DNA from: Symbiodinium microadriaticum
Lineage: Eukaryota > Sar > Dinophyceae > Suessiales > Symbiodiniaceae
Length of the DNA stretch: 64,000 nt
Assembly: GCA_001939145.1 (NCBI GenBank)
Contig: LSRX01001087.1
Coordinates: forward strand, 177,529 to 241,528
Direction of reading: 5' to 3'
The stretch's first letter is position 1. Every line of letters starts with the position of its first letter. A model generated the notes under the pieces. That model was not told where the DNA came from. It worked only from the letters and a program-made list of their open reading frames with translations, and searched no databases. Shown here one piece after another: positions 21,474 through 32,356 of the stretch. The position numbers and the translations under genes are program-made.

Positions 21474-22009
21474 CTTGACGACTCGGCCCTCGTCTCCCTG
21501 AGGAGGTTTTGCAGCAAAGGCTCCATTCTCCAGCACCAAGGCCACGCGATCGTCACGGCGGAAGAAGGACGCAAAGCTTTGATCCTGGCCCTACACCCTA
21601 AGCCCTAGGGTTTAGGGTTTATAATAGGGTTATATAAGCCCTATAGGGCTTAACCCTAGGGTTTATAAAACCCTAAAACCCTAAACTCACCGGCCCTGTG
21701 GGCTCCAAATACATACCCCGAAATGCAATGCACCCGGAAGAGCTGTAAGTAACCCATGTCCCCAGGTAGCTCAGGTACAAGAAGCCTCTTCGAGTTGGTG
21801 GTGGGGGACCCCAGAACTTCTAGCAGGCCCCTACTATATGGGGACACCTCGGCTCTTAGTGGTTTAGGGTTTAGGGTTTAGGGGTTTAGAGGGTTTAGGG
21901 GTTTAGGGGTTAGGGGTTAAGGGTTTAGGCTTTAGGGACCTCAACAACCAGCCTTTGCGGGATGCTTAAGGCTTTTTGGAGCTTCAGCCCGGAACTGTCC
22001 AGGCAAGGT
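21474..22009 (-). CDS. Exon cluster, unknown protein(s)
   Basis: Exon 21941-22009 (after TCTGCAG) reads LPGQFRAEAPKSLKHPAKA and ends at TGA. Exon 21691-21847 (after GCCGAG) reads LLEVLGSPTTNSKRLLVPE, then GYLQLFRVHCISGYVFG, and stops at a donor GTGAGTTTAGGG, so the intron begins inside a telomere-like heptamer. Exon 21474-21584 (after GGCCAG) reads SFASFFRRDDRVALVLENG and ends before GCTTAGGG. The last two are phase-shifted by one, so an exon between them may be missing. I do not recognise the family. Confidence 0.45.
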
Positions 22010-22209
22010 CTGCAGACGACACACAGCGTTTCGAGAGATTAGGATTTGCTACTCCATAGAATTCTATAATGTGCGACCTGACCTGCTTCTCCGAGGTGGC
22101 TTGAGCATATAGTCTGTAGTCTATAGCGGAAGTACAAAGATGAAGATTATGATCTGATCTTGAATCCGATTGATACCCTTGAGGTCAAGTCCGGGGACCC
22201 CAAAATCCC

Positions 22210-22670
22210 ATGTGTCCATAGCTCCTAAACCCTAAACCCCCAAAAAACCCTGCTAAACCTCGAATCACCGAATCCTGCTCCCCTAAACCCTATGAAAACC
22301 ACCAAATTCTAAAAGCTAAACCCTATAAAACCCCGAGGTCCTTAACCCTAAACCCCAAACCCCGAAGTCCTAAACCCTATATCCTAAACCCCAAAGTCCT
22401 AAACCCTATAAACCTTGAGTTCCTCAACCCTAAACCCCACAGTCCTAAATCATTCCCAAACCCTAGTAAACCCCCAAGATGCTAAACCCTAAGCCCCAAA
22501 AAGTCCTAAATCATCCTAATGTCCTAACTCCTATAAACCCCAGGATCCTAAACCCTAAACCCTATAAACCCAAGATCCTAAACCGTAAACCCCAACCTAA
22601 CCCCCGCAAACCTCAGGATCCTAAACCTTCTAACTCTAAACCCTATAAACCCCAGGATCCTAAGGTCCTA
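22210..22670. repeat. Telomere-like CCCTAAA block with CCTAAACCC/GATCCTAAA variants
   Basis: About 450 bp of degenerate heptamers interrupted by short words such as GTCCTAAACCC, AGGATCCTAAACC and CCTATAAACC. Higher-order repeats of about 26-28 bp (CCTATAAACCCCAGGATCCTAAAC) occur near 22530-22660. Confidence 0.8.
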
Positions 22671-22681
22671 AGCCTTGTTCA

Positions 22682-23400
22682 CTGACCAATCCCGGCCTCG
22701 AGCTGCTGCCGAAGCTCCGCGTACCTGGGAACGGAAAGATCTCTGCACACACGGCTTTGGGGTTGGGGTGAGTAGGACTTAAAGGGTTTATGGGGTTTAG
22801 GGTTGGGGTGTAGGGTTTATAGGGTTTAGGGATGGGGTGTAGGGTTTATAGGGTTGAGGGAAGTATGTAATGAAGGGAATAGTTTGTAAGATAACGCTTT
22901 TCAAGAAGGCATGCTATGCCAAGTCGCGTTGTTGGCTGAGCATCCACTCCATCGCGGCAGATCGCCACATCATTTCCTCAGGAAGTGTGGCAGCTTGCAA
23001 TAGTTCAGGGTCAATGGACTTAGAGAGTAGGTTGTTCTCATTGGGGAAGGGGGTGGTTGAGTACCCCCAGTTGTGATTGTGCCACTCGTCTGAACCTTGT
23101 TTAAGTAAAAGAAGACACCCCGACCCTAAGCCCAACACCTTGAAAACCTTAAACTCACCCCCGTCACAAACAAACACGACTGGTGAACCCTTCAAGCATG
23201 TAGAAGTGTGTAGGCTGTCTTCATGGCAGTCCGGCACAACCCAACACCTAGAACCCTCACCAATCTTAACACCCGAAACCCTAAACTCAAAACCGTCAAA
23301 CCCATGACATAAACAGCAAATGTCCAAAGAACAAACCGATGGAAACCTTGAACCCTAAAACTTAAACCATCAAACAAAGCCAAAGAAAAAGCGCAGCGTA

Positions 23401-23450
<50 letters not shown>

Positions 23451-23581
23451 CACTCTGCGACTCTTGCTGCCGAGCCACCGTCTTGCAGCAGCGCCAAAAG
23501 GCTCTCCGCTGGCTCCTGGCCACCCGAAGATGGGTGGGGGAAGAGGTTCGTGTGTTGCTTCATGAAATTGGAAGACTTGCG
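22682..23581 (-). CDS. Exon cluster with C-terminal stop, unknown protein
   Basis: Exon 23450-23581 reads KSSNFMKQHTNLFPH, then GGQEPAESLLALLQDGG, up to the TA/GT microsatellite. Exon 22914-23095 (after AACAAG) reads SDEWHNHNWGYSTTPFPN, then DPELLQAATLPEEMMWRSA, and ends QQRDLA at TAG. These are some of the most protein-like stretches in the window. Exon 22682-22724 (after GTTCCCAG) reads YAELRQQLEAGIGQ and lies beyond that stop, so it belongs to another gene or shows the stop is not used. The intron between the first two contains the microsatellite, and its donor is unclear. No family was recognised. Confidence 0.5.
23402..23450. repeat. CA and TA dinucleotide microsatellite
   Basis: (CA)n is followed by (TA)n and ends at the putative exon boundary at 23450. 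It would form the 5' part of a minus-strand intron. Confidence 0.9.
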
Positions 23582-23730
23582 GGTTTCCGAAAATAGGGGA
23601 CCCTAACATAGTACCCTTAATAGTAGGACTCACTCTTCCAGCGAAGATCGAGCGCTGGAGCCGCTCTGCAATAGTAGGATCCTTATTATAAGGACCCCAA
23701 ACTAAGGTACCCAAATTTTCGGAAAGTCCC
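23581..23730. mobile_element. Inverted-repeat element, GGTTTCCGAAAAT family
   Basis: The left arm TTTCCGAAAATAGGGGACC and the right arm end ATTTTCGGAAAGTCCC. Flanking ACTTGCG and ACTTGTA look like a diverged target duplication. An extra 45 bp insert in the loop (CAGCGAAGATCGAGCGCTGG) sits inside. A relative at 48109-48233 is interrupted by an assembly gap. It abuts the coding exon at 23450-23581. Confidence 0.7.
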
Positions 23731-23899
23731 ACTTGTATACGGGGTTTCAAGTTTCGTCATATCAGCCCTCTTTCAGGTGGTCCATTTCTGAAGCAAAGCC
23801 GGTTCTAGGATTCCCCTAATCCCGGCTTCTTGCAAAGGGTATGGCATCGACCAGACCGACGGGTAGAGACTATTTCTTGAAGCCCCAAACCTCTCGGCT

Positions 23900-24320
23900 C
23901 TAAGCTACCCGGTTTAGGGTTTAGGGGTTTTTCTTTTGGGCTCTGAGGTGTGCTGTACCTGCTTTTTTTTCTATGATTACAAAGGGGCACATGGATCGCT
24001 TGATTTAATTATTCAGACCCGTATTTTACACACCCTCTAGACCTAAACCGTTAACCCAAAACCCAAAACCCTAAACCCCTAAACCCAAAAAACCCTAAAC
24101 CACCCAAAAAAAAACAGCACCAAGGCGCCGGATCTGAGCTGGGGTCGAGGAGGTGGCTGTTCTCCGTCAGGAGATCCGAGGACCTCAGAGACTTCGAGGC
24201 TTTTACTCTTAGGGTTTAGGGTTTAGAGAGATTTTTGCTTTTACTCTTAGGGTTTAGGGTTTAGAGAGATGTTTGCTTTGGGTTTAGGGTTTAGGGTTTA
24301 GAGAACTTTTTGCTTCTGGG
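23900..24320. repeat. Telomere-like blocks with local tandem copies
   Basis: TTTAGGG (23909-23930), CCCTAAA (24045-24100) and TTTAGGG (24210-24300) groups. A unit of about 43 bp (GCTTTTACTCTTAGGGTTTA, then GAGAGAT) is duplicated at 24198-24280. Confidence 0.75.
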
Positions 24321-24504
24321 ACTTTGAAAAGTGCCTGATTTCTAGGGATTCTATAGGGCTTTTAGAGAGTCTATAGTTTTGGGGGTTTTAGGGCTTGGTT
24401 TGTAGCGTGAGGGGTTTAGGATGGACTTACCAGGGTCTTCTGCGGGGTGGTTGCAAGGGATTTTTGCAGAGGCTGAACTAGTTTAAGTGTGTTGGGGTCA
24501 GCGT

Positions 24505-24897
24505 TTACTGGATGTTTCTGGTTTCGGGGCTGCAGGTGTCAGACTTGTGTAGGGGCTTCGGCTTGCACACTCGGACAATCCAGCCCAGAGAGGCCTGCGG
24601 GGTGACAAATGTCCCAAAGACGGTGTTCCATGAAGCGGGGTTCAAGGCCAGGGTTTCGGGGTCAGGGTTTGAAGGATTCGGACACCGGCAAGACCTTAGA
24701 ACGACGACCAATGGTACAACCCTCACATCCACGGACCCGTTACGGAACCCTTCATAGGAGCCCGTGTGAAGCCATATTAAAACTGTCGGATTTAACGGTG
24801 CCGAAGCGCTGGCTGTCGCTGCGGGCTGTCTCTGTGATGGTATCATAGCTCTTTGCCTCGCCTCCTTAGGAAATCGAAAGCTTCGGTGGAGTTGCAT
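24505..24897 (-). CDS. Open frame of 130 codons, possibly one exon, unknown protein
   Basis: The minus-strand frame is open from an ATG at 24897 to a stop at 24505. It reads well at both ends (RSFRFPKEARQRAMIPSQR; SWNTVFGTFVTPQASLGW). The middle contains a short heptamer-derived PNPSNPDPETLALN stretch that may be an unspliced or translated telomere-like intron. No domain was recognised. Confidence 0.45.
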   Translation of the reverse strand: MQLHRSFRFPKEARQRAMIPSQRQPAATASASAPLNPTVLIWLHTGSYEGFRNGSVDVRVVPLVVVLRSCRCPNPSNPDPETLALNPASWNTVFGTFVTPQASLGWIVRVCKPKPLHKSDTCSPETRNIQ

Positions 24898-24993
24898 ACG
24901 TCTTTGGGCCCTTCCATCCTAGATTTTCGAGCTTCAACTCCCAGGTTTCGAAGTCATTGGTTTCCGGTGGTTTAACCTTTCGACGCTCCGGCT

Positions 24994-25179
24994 TTAGAGA
25001 ATCCAGTGTGGTGAGACTGCTGGCGCAGGGTTTGAGGGTATACCAAACTTCGCAGCTCTGTTTGGTCGAGGATGTACATTCTCTTTGCTATCGCCTCCTC
25101 GCACGCCACTAGTATGCTTGCCGCATCGGCAGAAACAAAGAACTAGCACGCGCAGCCAAAGCAAATTACCAAGAAACAA
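24994..25179 (-). CDS. Candidate exon with stop, unknown
   Basis: The minus strand reads LLWLRVLVLCFCRCGKHTSG, a short hydrophobic stretch, then KENVHPRPNRAAKFGIPS to a stop at 24994. It follows CCCTAAA-type DNA with TTACC. The strand assignment is by reading quality only. Confidence 0.35.
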   Translation of the reverse strand: MFLGNLLWLRVLVLCFCRCGKHTSGVRGGDSKENVHPRPNRAAKFGIPSNPAPAVSPHWIL

Positions 25180-25301
25180 CCCTAAACCATTAAACCCAAA
25201 ACCCTTTTTGCAACAGGCCTCGTTGTTCAGCAGCCCGGTCTGGCCAAAGACACACAGAGCAAGCCCTAAACCCTAAACAGTTGCGCCGGGACGGCCTGAG
25301 C

Positions 25302-25649
25302 CTACGTGGGGATGTTTGCCCCACGCGTACCTTTCGAAATCCCTTTTGCAATAGGGCAAGTAATTACCCATATAAAGGGACATGCACTTCTACTGCGAGA
25401 AAGAAAGGCGCACCCTTTCGTAAGGACTGCCTCCCAACACAACCTGAAATTGAGAAGCCGTGGTTGCAGCATACTGGTTACGTTTACGCCTTTCTGTCTC
25501 TCGTGCATGTTCGGACCCCTGCATACGCATACGCAAGCTATCCCGAAAACGAACAGCAAGTGCGAGTCTACGAAAACCCTGGCCACCCTAAGCCGTTTCC
25601 GTGCCTTAGGTAACATTTGGTAACTCAGGAATGGACTCGACGATGCCAA
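25302..25649 (-). CDS. Ambiguous open frame
   Basis: A 115-codon minus frame overlaps plus frames of 110 and 105 codons, so no strand stands out. The minus frame has some plausible stretches (RLRVARVFVDSHLLFVFG). Listed for completeness. Confidence 0.2.
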   Translation of the reverse strand: MASSSPFLSYQMLPKARKRLRVARVFVDSHLLFVFGIACVCVCRGPNMHERQKGVNVTSMLQPRLLNFRLCWEAVLTKGCAFLSRSRSACPFIWVITCPIAKGISKGTRGANIPT

Positions 25650-25912
25650 GGATGGAAAGAGCCTTCAGCACATCGGTTTCTATAGACGTTTATACAGTCT
25701 AACACGGGTTTGAGAAGGGTTCTATTGGAGCTTGGGTTGGGCTGCTCTCTTCATGGTGTGGCTTATCGTCCTACCTTGTATCTCCAACTTTAAGAGCGCT
25801 AGGGAGGCCAGGACGTTTGTGCTACAAACTCTCGTGACAGCTGTCTGCAACCGCCGGGATTCTGGGCTTAAGGTTTATGGGATTTACGATCTTTGGGCTT
25901 CTATAATAGAGG

Positions 25913-26013
25913 CCCAAAAGTTGGAAACCCAATAGCCTCAATCCTTAAGAGTAAGGCATTGGGAGTCCCGGCACTGACTAATTTTCCTCAATCGTGCTTC
26001 CAACTTTTTGGGG
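25913..26013. mobile_element. Inverted-repeat element, AAAAGTTGGA family
   Basis: The ends CCCAAAAGTTGGA and TCCAACTTTTTGGGG pair. The inner segments GGCATTGGGAGTCC and CCTCAATC/AATCGTGC are diverged. Related to 19321-19413 and 48590-48684. Confidence 0.65.
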
Positions 26014-26305
26014 TTAATTGTAGGGTTTAGGAATTTAGGGCTTAGGAGGGTTCAGGGGTCCATAGATTTTGTGTACAAGGATTCAGGCATTATGGAATTA
26101 TGGGGGTCTGGCCCCTCCAAGCATTGTTGAATAGTTAGTTACAGTTAACTACCTCTGCAGGACCACCAGCAAGCTAGGGAACATGAACGAATCTCCCAAA
26201 GTGTCGACTAGCTGCTAGGACTTGTAGGGCCTATCACCCCTGGACCCTCAACCCTAAACCCCGCTCGGACTGCTGCGTGATGGCACCCTGAGAGACCAAA
26301 CCTAA

Positions 26306-26418
26306 TGTAGGGGCTTCAAGAATTACCTATACTATTTTGGGGGTTCCTTATTATAACTATATACTATATATAGTATAATAAACCCCCAAACCCAATTCTA
26401 ACCATTAAGGCCCCTACA
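26306..26418. mobile_element. Inverted-repeat element, GTAGGGGC family
   Basis: TGTAGGGGCTTCAAGAATTA is matched at the right by CCATTAAGGCCCCTACAC. A central TATATACTATATATAG palindrome and TTTGGGGGTT/AACCCCCAAA arms complete a long hairpin. Confidence 0.7.
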
Positions 26419-26663
26419 CCTAAGCCTCGACCCGGCCTGAGCAGGAATCCGCTGGGCAACAGATTCGTCCTCAGAGGCTCAAAGGGTTCAGGGCTTAGGG
26501 GCCCAAACCTATAAACCCTAAACCCATAAACCTTATGGGCCCTAAACCCCCAAACTCCCAAACAGTTCAGGGCTTAGGGCTTCCAACCCTCGAGTTCCTA
26601 TGAGGGCAGCTGACGCGATTAGGGGAACACTTTGGGATTCCGCACCCTCCTTAGAAGTTTATA

Positions 26664-26760
26664 CCCATAGGCTCCTTAGTAGTTCCTTTTTGGGGGTACC
26701 TTATAGGATCCTAAATATAATCCACAAAAAGGAACTACTTAGGACTTAGGAGCCTATGGG
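26664..26760. mobile_element. Inverted-repeat element, CCCATAGG family, second copy
   Basis: CCCATAGGCTCCTTAGTAGT pairs with the right arm ending CTTAGGAGCCTATGGG. The right arm has a small duplication (TTAGGACTTAGG). The interior TACCTTATAGGATCCTAAAT is close to the copy at 54319-54406. Confidence 0.8.
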
Positions 26761-27075
26761 TAGGGACTTTCAACGCTTGTGGCTGAAGGACTAGATTCAA
26801 CACGCCACTACTGTAGATTCACCTAGCCTCATCTAAGAAGAAACGAGCCCTGCTCAGGCAAAGCCTCCTAAAACACGTAGATGCTTGGAAGACGTAACGA
26901 TGTGCCTGTGGGCTCTTAGGGTTTACGGTCTTAGGGTTTAGAAACCTGACATCCTACCTGCCAAGCAGATCCGAACAAGGCGCAACCAGACGGTCAAGCT
27001 GGACTAGGAATCTCTGGTCCCAAGGACAGGATTTCGAAAAAAGCCTCACCACGGCAGATGGGAAATCCTCAGGTT

Positions 27076-28046
27076 CTTAGTAGGCCAACCCGCAACCCGC
27101 TAGCGATTTGAAATCGAAAACCCGAATCGCTGTCAATTTGCTCTACCAGGACAGCCCAACCCGCAACCCGCACGATTTGGGTTTTGATAGGGTTTGAGCG
27201 AGTCCAAATCGCTGTGTAAGTCGTCTGATGTAAGGGCCGAGCATGGCCTCACACTCCCAAACCCGAGCACGGGGACCGGATGTATTTAGAATCCATGCCG
27301 AATTGCATTCGTGAGGGTTGTGACGAAGGGGTTTGTGCGTGCCCAAATCGCCGTGTAAAAGCCCAACATGGCCCCACACTCCCAAACCCGAGTGCGGGGA
27401 GCAAATGCATTTAGAATCCGTGCCGAAATGTATTCGTGACGGTTGTGACGAAGCGGTTTGTGCGTGCCCAAATCGCCATGTAAATGCCCAACATGGCCCC
27501 ACACTCCCAAACCCGAGTGCGGGGAGCAGATGCGTTTAGAATCCGTGCTGAAACGCATTCGTGAGGGTTGTGACGAACCGGTTTGTGCGTGCTCAAATCG
27601 TCGTGTAAAAGCCCAGCCCAAAGATGGTAAACGCAAAATCCGTGCATTGAGGTGCTCTGCCAAAATGCACGGGGGTTGCTTTTCTGGCCTGCCACAGCCC
27701 CTCCTGGCTTCGACGGAGCAGCTGACCCGTGCATTCGCCACCAAAAATAAACGCAGCCACGTGCATTTGGGCGGGCTGCCAAAATGCATGTGGGATTGGC
27801 GTGTCCTGCATGTGACCTTGCGGCCTTTGCACAACCTATCCTCTCTTCGAAAGAGAAGCAAATCCCGTGCATTTGCGCGGCCTCGTAAAATTTAAATGCA
27901 TGCGGGGCATTCCGCTCCCCGTCCCCAAGCCCTGCCAGTAATGAGGCCACATGATATTAATGCTTCAACCCGCTAGCGATTTGAGGCCTGCGATTTCGAA
28001 TCCAAATCGCCGCCGATTCTAAATCGCTGCGATTTGGCCTGCTAAG
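27076..28046. mobile_element. 971-bp DNA transposon-like element with terminal inverted repeats and 8-bp target duplication
   Basis: The left end CTTAGTAGGCCAA and right end TTGGCCTGCTAAG are 13-bp terminal inverted repeats with one mismatch. The element is flanked by perfect CTCAGGTT direct repeats at 27068-27075 and 28047-28054. Subterminal copies of CAACCCGCTAGCGATTTGA occur near both ends, and AAATCGC/GCGATTT words are frequent. The interior is mostly the 125-bp tandem array (27192-27620) and a second set of GTGCATTTG..CCAAAATGCA units. No transposase is encoded, so it would be non-autonomous. The 8-bp duplication is compatible with hAT-like or introner-like insertion. Confidence 0.85.
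27192..27620. repeat. 125-bp tandem repeat, about 3.4 copies
   Basis: Units start with GTTTGTGCGTGCCCAAATCG at 27331, 27456 and 27581 (exact 125-bp spacing). A diverged first copy starts at 27192, and the last copy is cut short. Because 125 is not a multiple of three, the long minus-strand frames through it shift the same peptide between frames and are not evidence of a gene. Confidence 0.9.
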
Positions 28047-28184
28047 CTCAGGTTCTAAACCCTGAACCCCAGGCCCTAGGCCCCGAACTGCCCTCTTTAT
28101 TGCAAGCGAGGCAGATGAACCTCCTTTAAAGAGTACTTGCAGGTCCTGGATTCGTGGCACACCTGACAGGGGTCAGAATAAGAG

Positions 28185-28419
28185 CTAAAAGTCTCCCAGT
28201 ATGGCCCCAAGAGAACAATAATTGTACCATGGTGTGCCGCCCCACTCCCCCCACAACGGTATTCCAATAAATCTAGTGAGCCCTTGCGGTAATCCGTGTA
28301 GATCCCCGAACACAACTCTAAGAATTAAGCTTCTGTAGCAAATTCCGACGGAGCATGGATTCTCCAAGGCAAGACACAAGGCGCCAAGGGTGACCACCGC
28401 AAGGAAGGTGGTCCAGTAC
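28185..28419 (-). CDS. Candidate membrane-protein exon(s), unknown
   Basis: After a CCACAG acceptor the minus strand reads YWTTFLAVVTLGALCLALE, a good membrane helix, then NPCSVGICYRSLILRVVFGD and on to a stop at 28185. A second overlapping frame (28097-28315) is also open, so the exon may end inside. The family is unknown. Confidence 0.4.
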
Positions 28420-30449
28420 CTGTGGTCTACTAACGGATGACCTCATTCAGTCTACTTATAAGACTGTGTTCAAGTTTAACGTCACCCTCGTCCGAGCACA
28501 TGCCAGAGTAAACCTGCAACATTACACCCCGATCGACCGACTGTAAGTCATAAAGGGCATCAAGAAAACAATCCTCTGCGGAACTCCCGCAACAAGCCCT
28601 TTGCTGAATCTACGTCTTCAGGCTATTTAAGCCTACTTTGGATATTGTTCCTTGGTGGGTTTATATCTTCGGAGCTGTGCAAGCCCTGCAACAAACCTGA
28701 ACTAGACCCTAAATTGGGCTTTTGCTCTTGCTTACGTTGTTTCCCTGTCCAAGAATCCTAAGCAAACTGTGCAAGCCACACAAGGCGGCTACGTAGCAAA
28801 GTGCAGGTATACCGCTAGTCCCTCGGGGCTTAGGCCTGAGCTCGGCTCCATGCAGAGGCGAAAAAACCCACAAAATGAAACTTCCTCACCTTGCCAAGCC
28901 TGCGGAACGGGTTCAGATCATGGAACCTAGAGTATAACACAAAACCAAAAGATCCCATAAAAGGCAACCTCCACATAGCTTACGAATAGCCCGAATCTCC
29001 TTAGCCCAAAACCCTGAGCCGCCAAGAAATCAAGATCGAACGACACCTTGAGCCTTGAGAAGCTATATAAACGAACACCTCGAACAGGTACAAACCAGCA
29101 GTTTCCATCTCACGCAACAGGCCTTTGTGTAAAACCTTTAAACACCATTGAAACAAAAACTGCCCAAAAGGCCTTTAAACCAATCAAGCTGCCAGCGTTT
29201 GCTCGGAACTGAAGGGTCCCCAGCAGTTTGGCCCAATGCCTGCATCATATACGGGTGTCTACAGGGCTTTCGAGGTTGGAAAAGAGTCTCTATCGGGCTT
29301 GTGCAAAGCTTGTTCCGAGGATAATGTATGGCTTTATGAATGTTGTTTCAGGACATGGTTTAAGGTCTTATTGGGGTTTAAACTGCTCTATCGGATCTCT
29401 CTAGGGTTTCAAGAGGGTGTAATGCTTTTCTGTAGGATGTGATAGGCCGTATCATATTTATACGGGCATTAAAGGATTCTGATTTAGGCTTTTTGTCTTT
29501 CATTTCATAGGATAAGAATTAACACGGCTTCATCCGCTTGAATATTACATCGTAATGCAAATGTATTTCCTATGAAATATTGAGGAACCTATCTTATTAT
29601 ATAACTATATAATAGGAACAGCATGATCCACCATTCCGAACCCTTATTGTAATGTCCCATCGACAGATTCCGTTTCGTCTCTTGTTCACTCTATCGGAGT
29701 TGCCTAGACGTGCCCCGGCCTCAGCCGTGGAAGCTGGTGGCTCTGCGCCGAGCCGTTGCAGACGGCTATCCTTCCTCAGTTCATGTTGCGGCTGGGAACT
29801 TGGAGGTTTTGAGAGACTCGCCCGCTCGCTCAAGAGGCTTAGGGTTTAGGGCCATCCACTGCATCCAAAAGCATGTAAACCAAACAAAGCCAAACCCCTT
29901 TTTTCCTAAACCCTAAACCCTGAACCCGAAAAAAAAACCCTCAACCCCTAAACCAAAACCCTAGTGGCATGAGACGACACTCGAGGCGCCGCTATCGCGA
30001 GATTGTGGACCCCTCATTGGTCAAGTTTCTTGCCTTCCTGGGGATTGCCATCATTATTGGGCACCATAGCCTCACCATAGCTCATTGCAAAAAAAAAACT
30101 GTATTCTTCTTACTCCCAAACCCCGTTTTTAAGCCCGCAGAAACCATGCAGAAACGAAAAGTCCTTATGGAACCTTTGGAGCTATGACGCTGCCCGTGAA
30201 CCCTACACTGCCCTACGCTTAGTTGCGCGGCTCAAAAACATGAAAACATTCGTTCAGTTGGTATATGAACCCTAAACCCTAAACCCTTACATAAGCGGTC
30301 TCTGTCATGCCTTAAGGCTATTTAAGGCGTCTTAGTACTCGACCTACCAAGCCACTGAGTCCAAAAACGGTTTATGGCTGCGGGTTTAGGGGTTTTAGGG
30401 ATTTGGGGTGTCTTAGGGTACTGAGCGCAGAAGCCCCAAGATCCAACTA
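28420..30449. other. No gene firmly supported
   Basis: The stretch has low-density telomere-like motifs near 29908-29960 and 30270. Possible minus-strand segments (KGLVAGVPQRIVFLMPF near 28570) and a GC-rich both-strand frame at 29650-29840 remain unassigned. Confidence 0.3.
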
Positions 30450-30909
30450 CAGCATGGTGAGATCTCATTGCAGCTAGCACTCTGGAGGATGCTGGCAGCC
30501 TCCACAGGGCTCAGAGAAGCAGGCGTCTCGACTCTCACACTCGCAGGGGTTTAGGGTTCAGGGTGTAGATGATACAGTGAGAAGGATGGTCTCCCGAACT
30601 TCAGGGTTCAGGGTCTGTAAGACCCCATACCCAAAGCCTCTGGACAGGCCAGACTGGTGAGCTCTAGGCCGTCGGGGGTTTTGGGCGCTCACCGTCGCAG
30701 TCTTCGAGCGAGGCATGTTCGGTTGAGGTCTTGGATGAAGTGACGCTCGCGAGTACTGGACCCAAAAATCCACAAGAAGAAAACCTTCCACTTCCCCTCA
30801 TCCAGAGAAAAAAGACACAGTGCCGACTGGGCTTCTTTCTGGACAGAGCTTCGAAGCCGCATGATACGATCCAGAATATGTTCAGAAGAATGGGATCTTT
30901 GGGGTTCAC
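30450..30909 (-). CDS. Two candidate exons, unknown protein
   Basis: Exon 30693-30909 follows AG in CTTAG and ends at a strong GTGAGC donor. It reads HILDRIMRLRSSVQKEAQ, then LFSLDEGKWKVFFLWIFGS, then RHFIQDLNRTCLARRLRR. Segment 30450-30540 further on reads TPASLSPVEAASILQSAS. Plus-strand frames exist but lack comparable splice sites. The function is unknown. Confidence 0.45.
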
Positions 30910-31467
30910 CTAAGCTGCTAACACTCAGGTAAGGAATGCAGTTCAAGATGCTTTTTCATGCCCAAACGACCCTAATGGGCTCTTGTCATCATGGCCAGGA
31001 TCTAGAGCTTCAGAACTGGTTTTCCAATCAAAACCTAAACCCTAAACCCTTTTGAAACCGGCCTAATTAAACCCTAAACCCTAATCTCTTGAGATTTTTA
31101 CGGATTTGAGGCTTTGGGAGCTTGTGTCGTTTGCTCGGACAGGCTCTAGAAAGAGATGCCAGTCAGCGCCCGCAGCCCAAATCCATGCAAGACAACATCA
31201 TAAGCAAACCAAAACGAAGCCCAACCCCTTAAAGGAAAGTAAACAAAAACAACAAGCCCAAATCCAACCATGCTCGCGGCCGAAGGCCTGGTGGACAGCT
31301 TCGCGCTTGCTTGGGATTCCTTACAATACGGATCCGGCTATGGAGGGTGAGACTGGGGTCCCTCCTTTTTGGGAGAAGGTCTCAACCGAAAATATGCACC
31401 TCTACACTGAAACTATTAGACGCCCGACCCTACCACTCCATAAGTATTCCGCCGCAGGGGTCGGCTA

Positions 31468-31675
31468 CTATTTAAAAGAAAGGGGCCCGACAACGCACTT
31501 AAACATAAAACCAACTCGAGGCAATATCCCTACAAGGGGGATTGGCTTCAAGAGTTGCTGTTGAAAGCTACGGGTTGTCGCCTGTGCTTCAGCAGCGGCG
31601 CGGCAAAACTCATCGTGGCAAGGCTGGCTCTGGCCCCAGGATGGAAGGAGAAGGGCGCTCAGAAGCGCATACCTT
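31468..31675 (-). CDS. Coding exon, possible signal or membrane segment; unknown
   Basis: The minus strand reads RYALLSALLLPSWGQSQ, resembling a signal peptide core, then CHDEFCRAAAEAQATTRSF and GILPRVGFMFKCVVG to a TAG at 31468. The other strand carries a 152-codon frame further left (31106-31564) with poorer composition. Confidence 0.45.
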
Positions 31676-32035
31676 GCGGCCCTTTAACCCTAAACCCTAA
31701 CCCTAAATCTTGGTCAAACTCCACTATCGCAGCATCAGAACCCTTCGAGATCGAATTCGTTTATGGATCAATCCTCACATGGGGAGTCTGGAATAGAAGA
31801 GGGTGTCATAAATCTCAAACTTCAGTTGGTGCTTGACGGCTGCAGGGTTTCGGGCTTTAGGGTTGCAGGGCTTTGTATCCGCACTATTCGGACTTCATTT
31901 CTCCCGCAAGACGGCTTGAGGGGTGATAAGGGCTTAGGGCGGTGAGCACCAAGTTCTCTGCCATGTGCCTTTCCATCGCTAGGGTTTCGATTTCGGGCGT
32001 AGGTGGCCACGATGGTCCAAAACCGCCAACAACTT

Positions 32036-32258
32036 TTAGATTGCCAGGGCTGCAGCAATTTTCGTGCGGAGCTCTGCAAGTAACTTAGTGGCCTGAACAA
32101 GTTCAATAGGGCCTTGGTGTATATTATACTGTAATGACATTGGGGAACCCACCCTATCAGGAGTAGTATTATTGGTAATTGTCCCGGCCCCTAAGAGTAG
32201 TGTCTACTTGATCAACTTCTACGGTCGAGGCTTGAAGTGGTGGGTTGTAAGAATAGCT
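32036..32258 (-). CDS. Two small exons flanking an inverted-repeat element, ending the protein
   Basis: Exon 32187-32258 (after TTTCAG) reads NPPLQASTVEVDQVDTTLRG. Exon 32036-32092 (after TTGTTCAG) reads ATKLLAELRTKIAAALAI and stops at TAA. The intervening 94 bp is an AT-rich imperfect inverted repeat (TATTATACTGTAATGAC, TAGTATTATTGGTAAT) of the same type as 51038-51115. GGCC occurs at both junctions. The function is unknown. Confidence 0.45.
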
Positions 32259-32356
32259 CTGAAACATGAAACTCCAAGATATACCAGCATCCTCTTCGAT
32301 AGCAACAACAAAAAAAAGGCGCGATTTCGGGCCCAAAACTTCGAAAGCCTTCTTAT

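Noticed and set aside
27192-27620. CRISPR array
   Set aside because: Units are 125 bp contiguous tandem copies without unique spacers; context is eukaryotic.
27143-27950. Overlapping minus-strand frames of 119, 179 and 191 codons
   Set aside because: They run through a 125-bp tandem repeat whose length is not a multiple of three, so the same DNA is read in different frames; the whole lies inside a transposon-like element.
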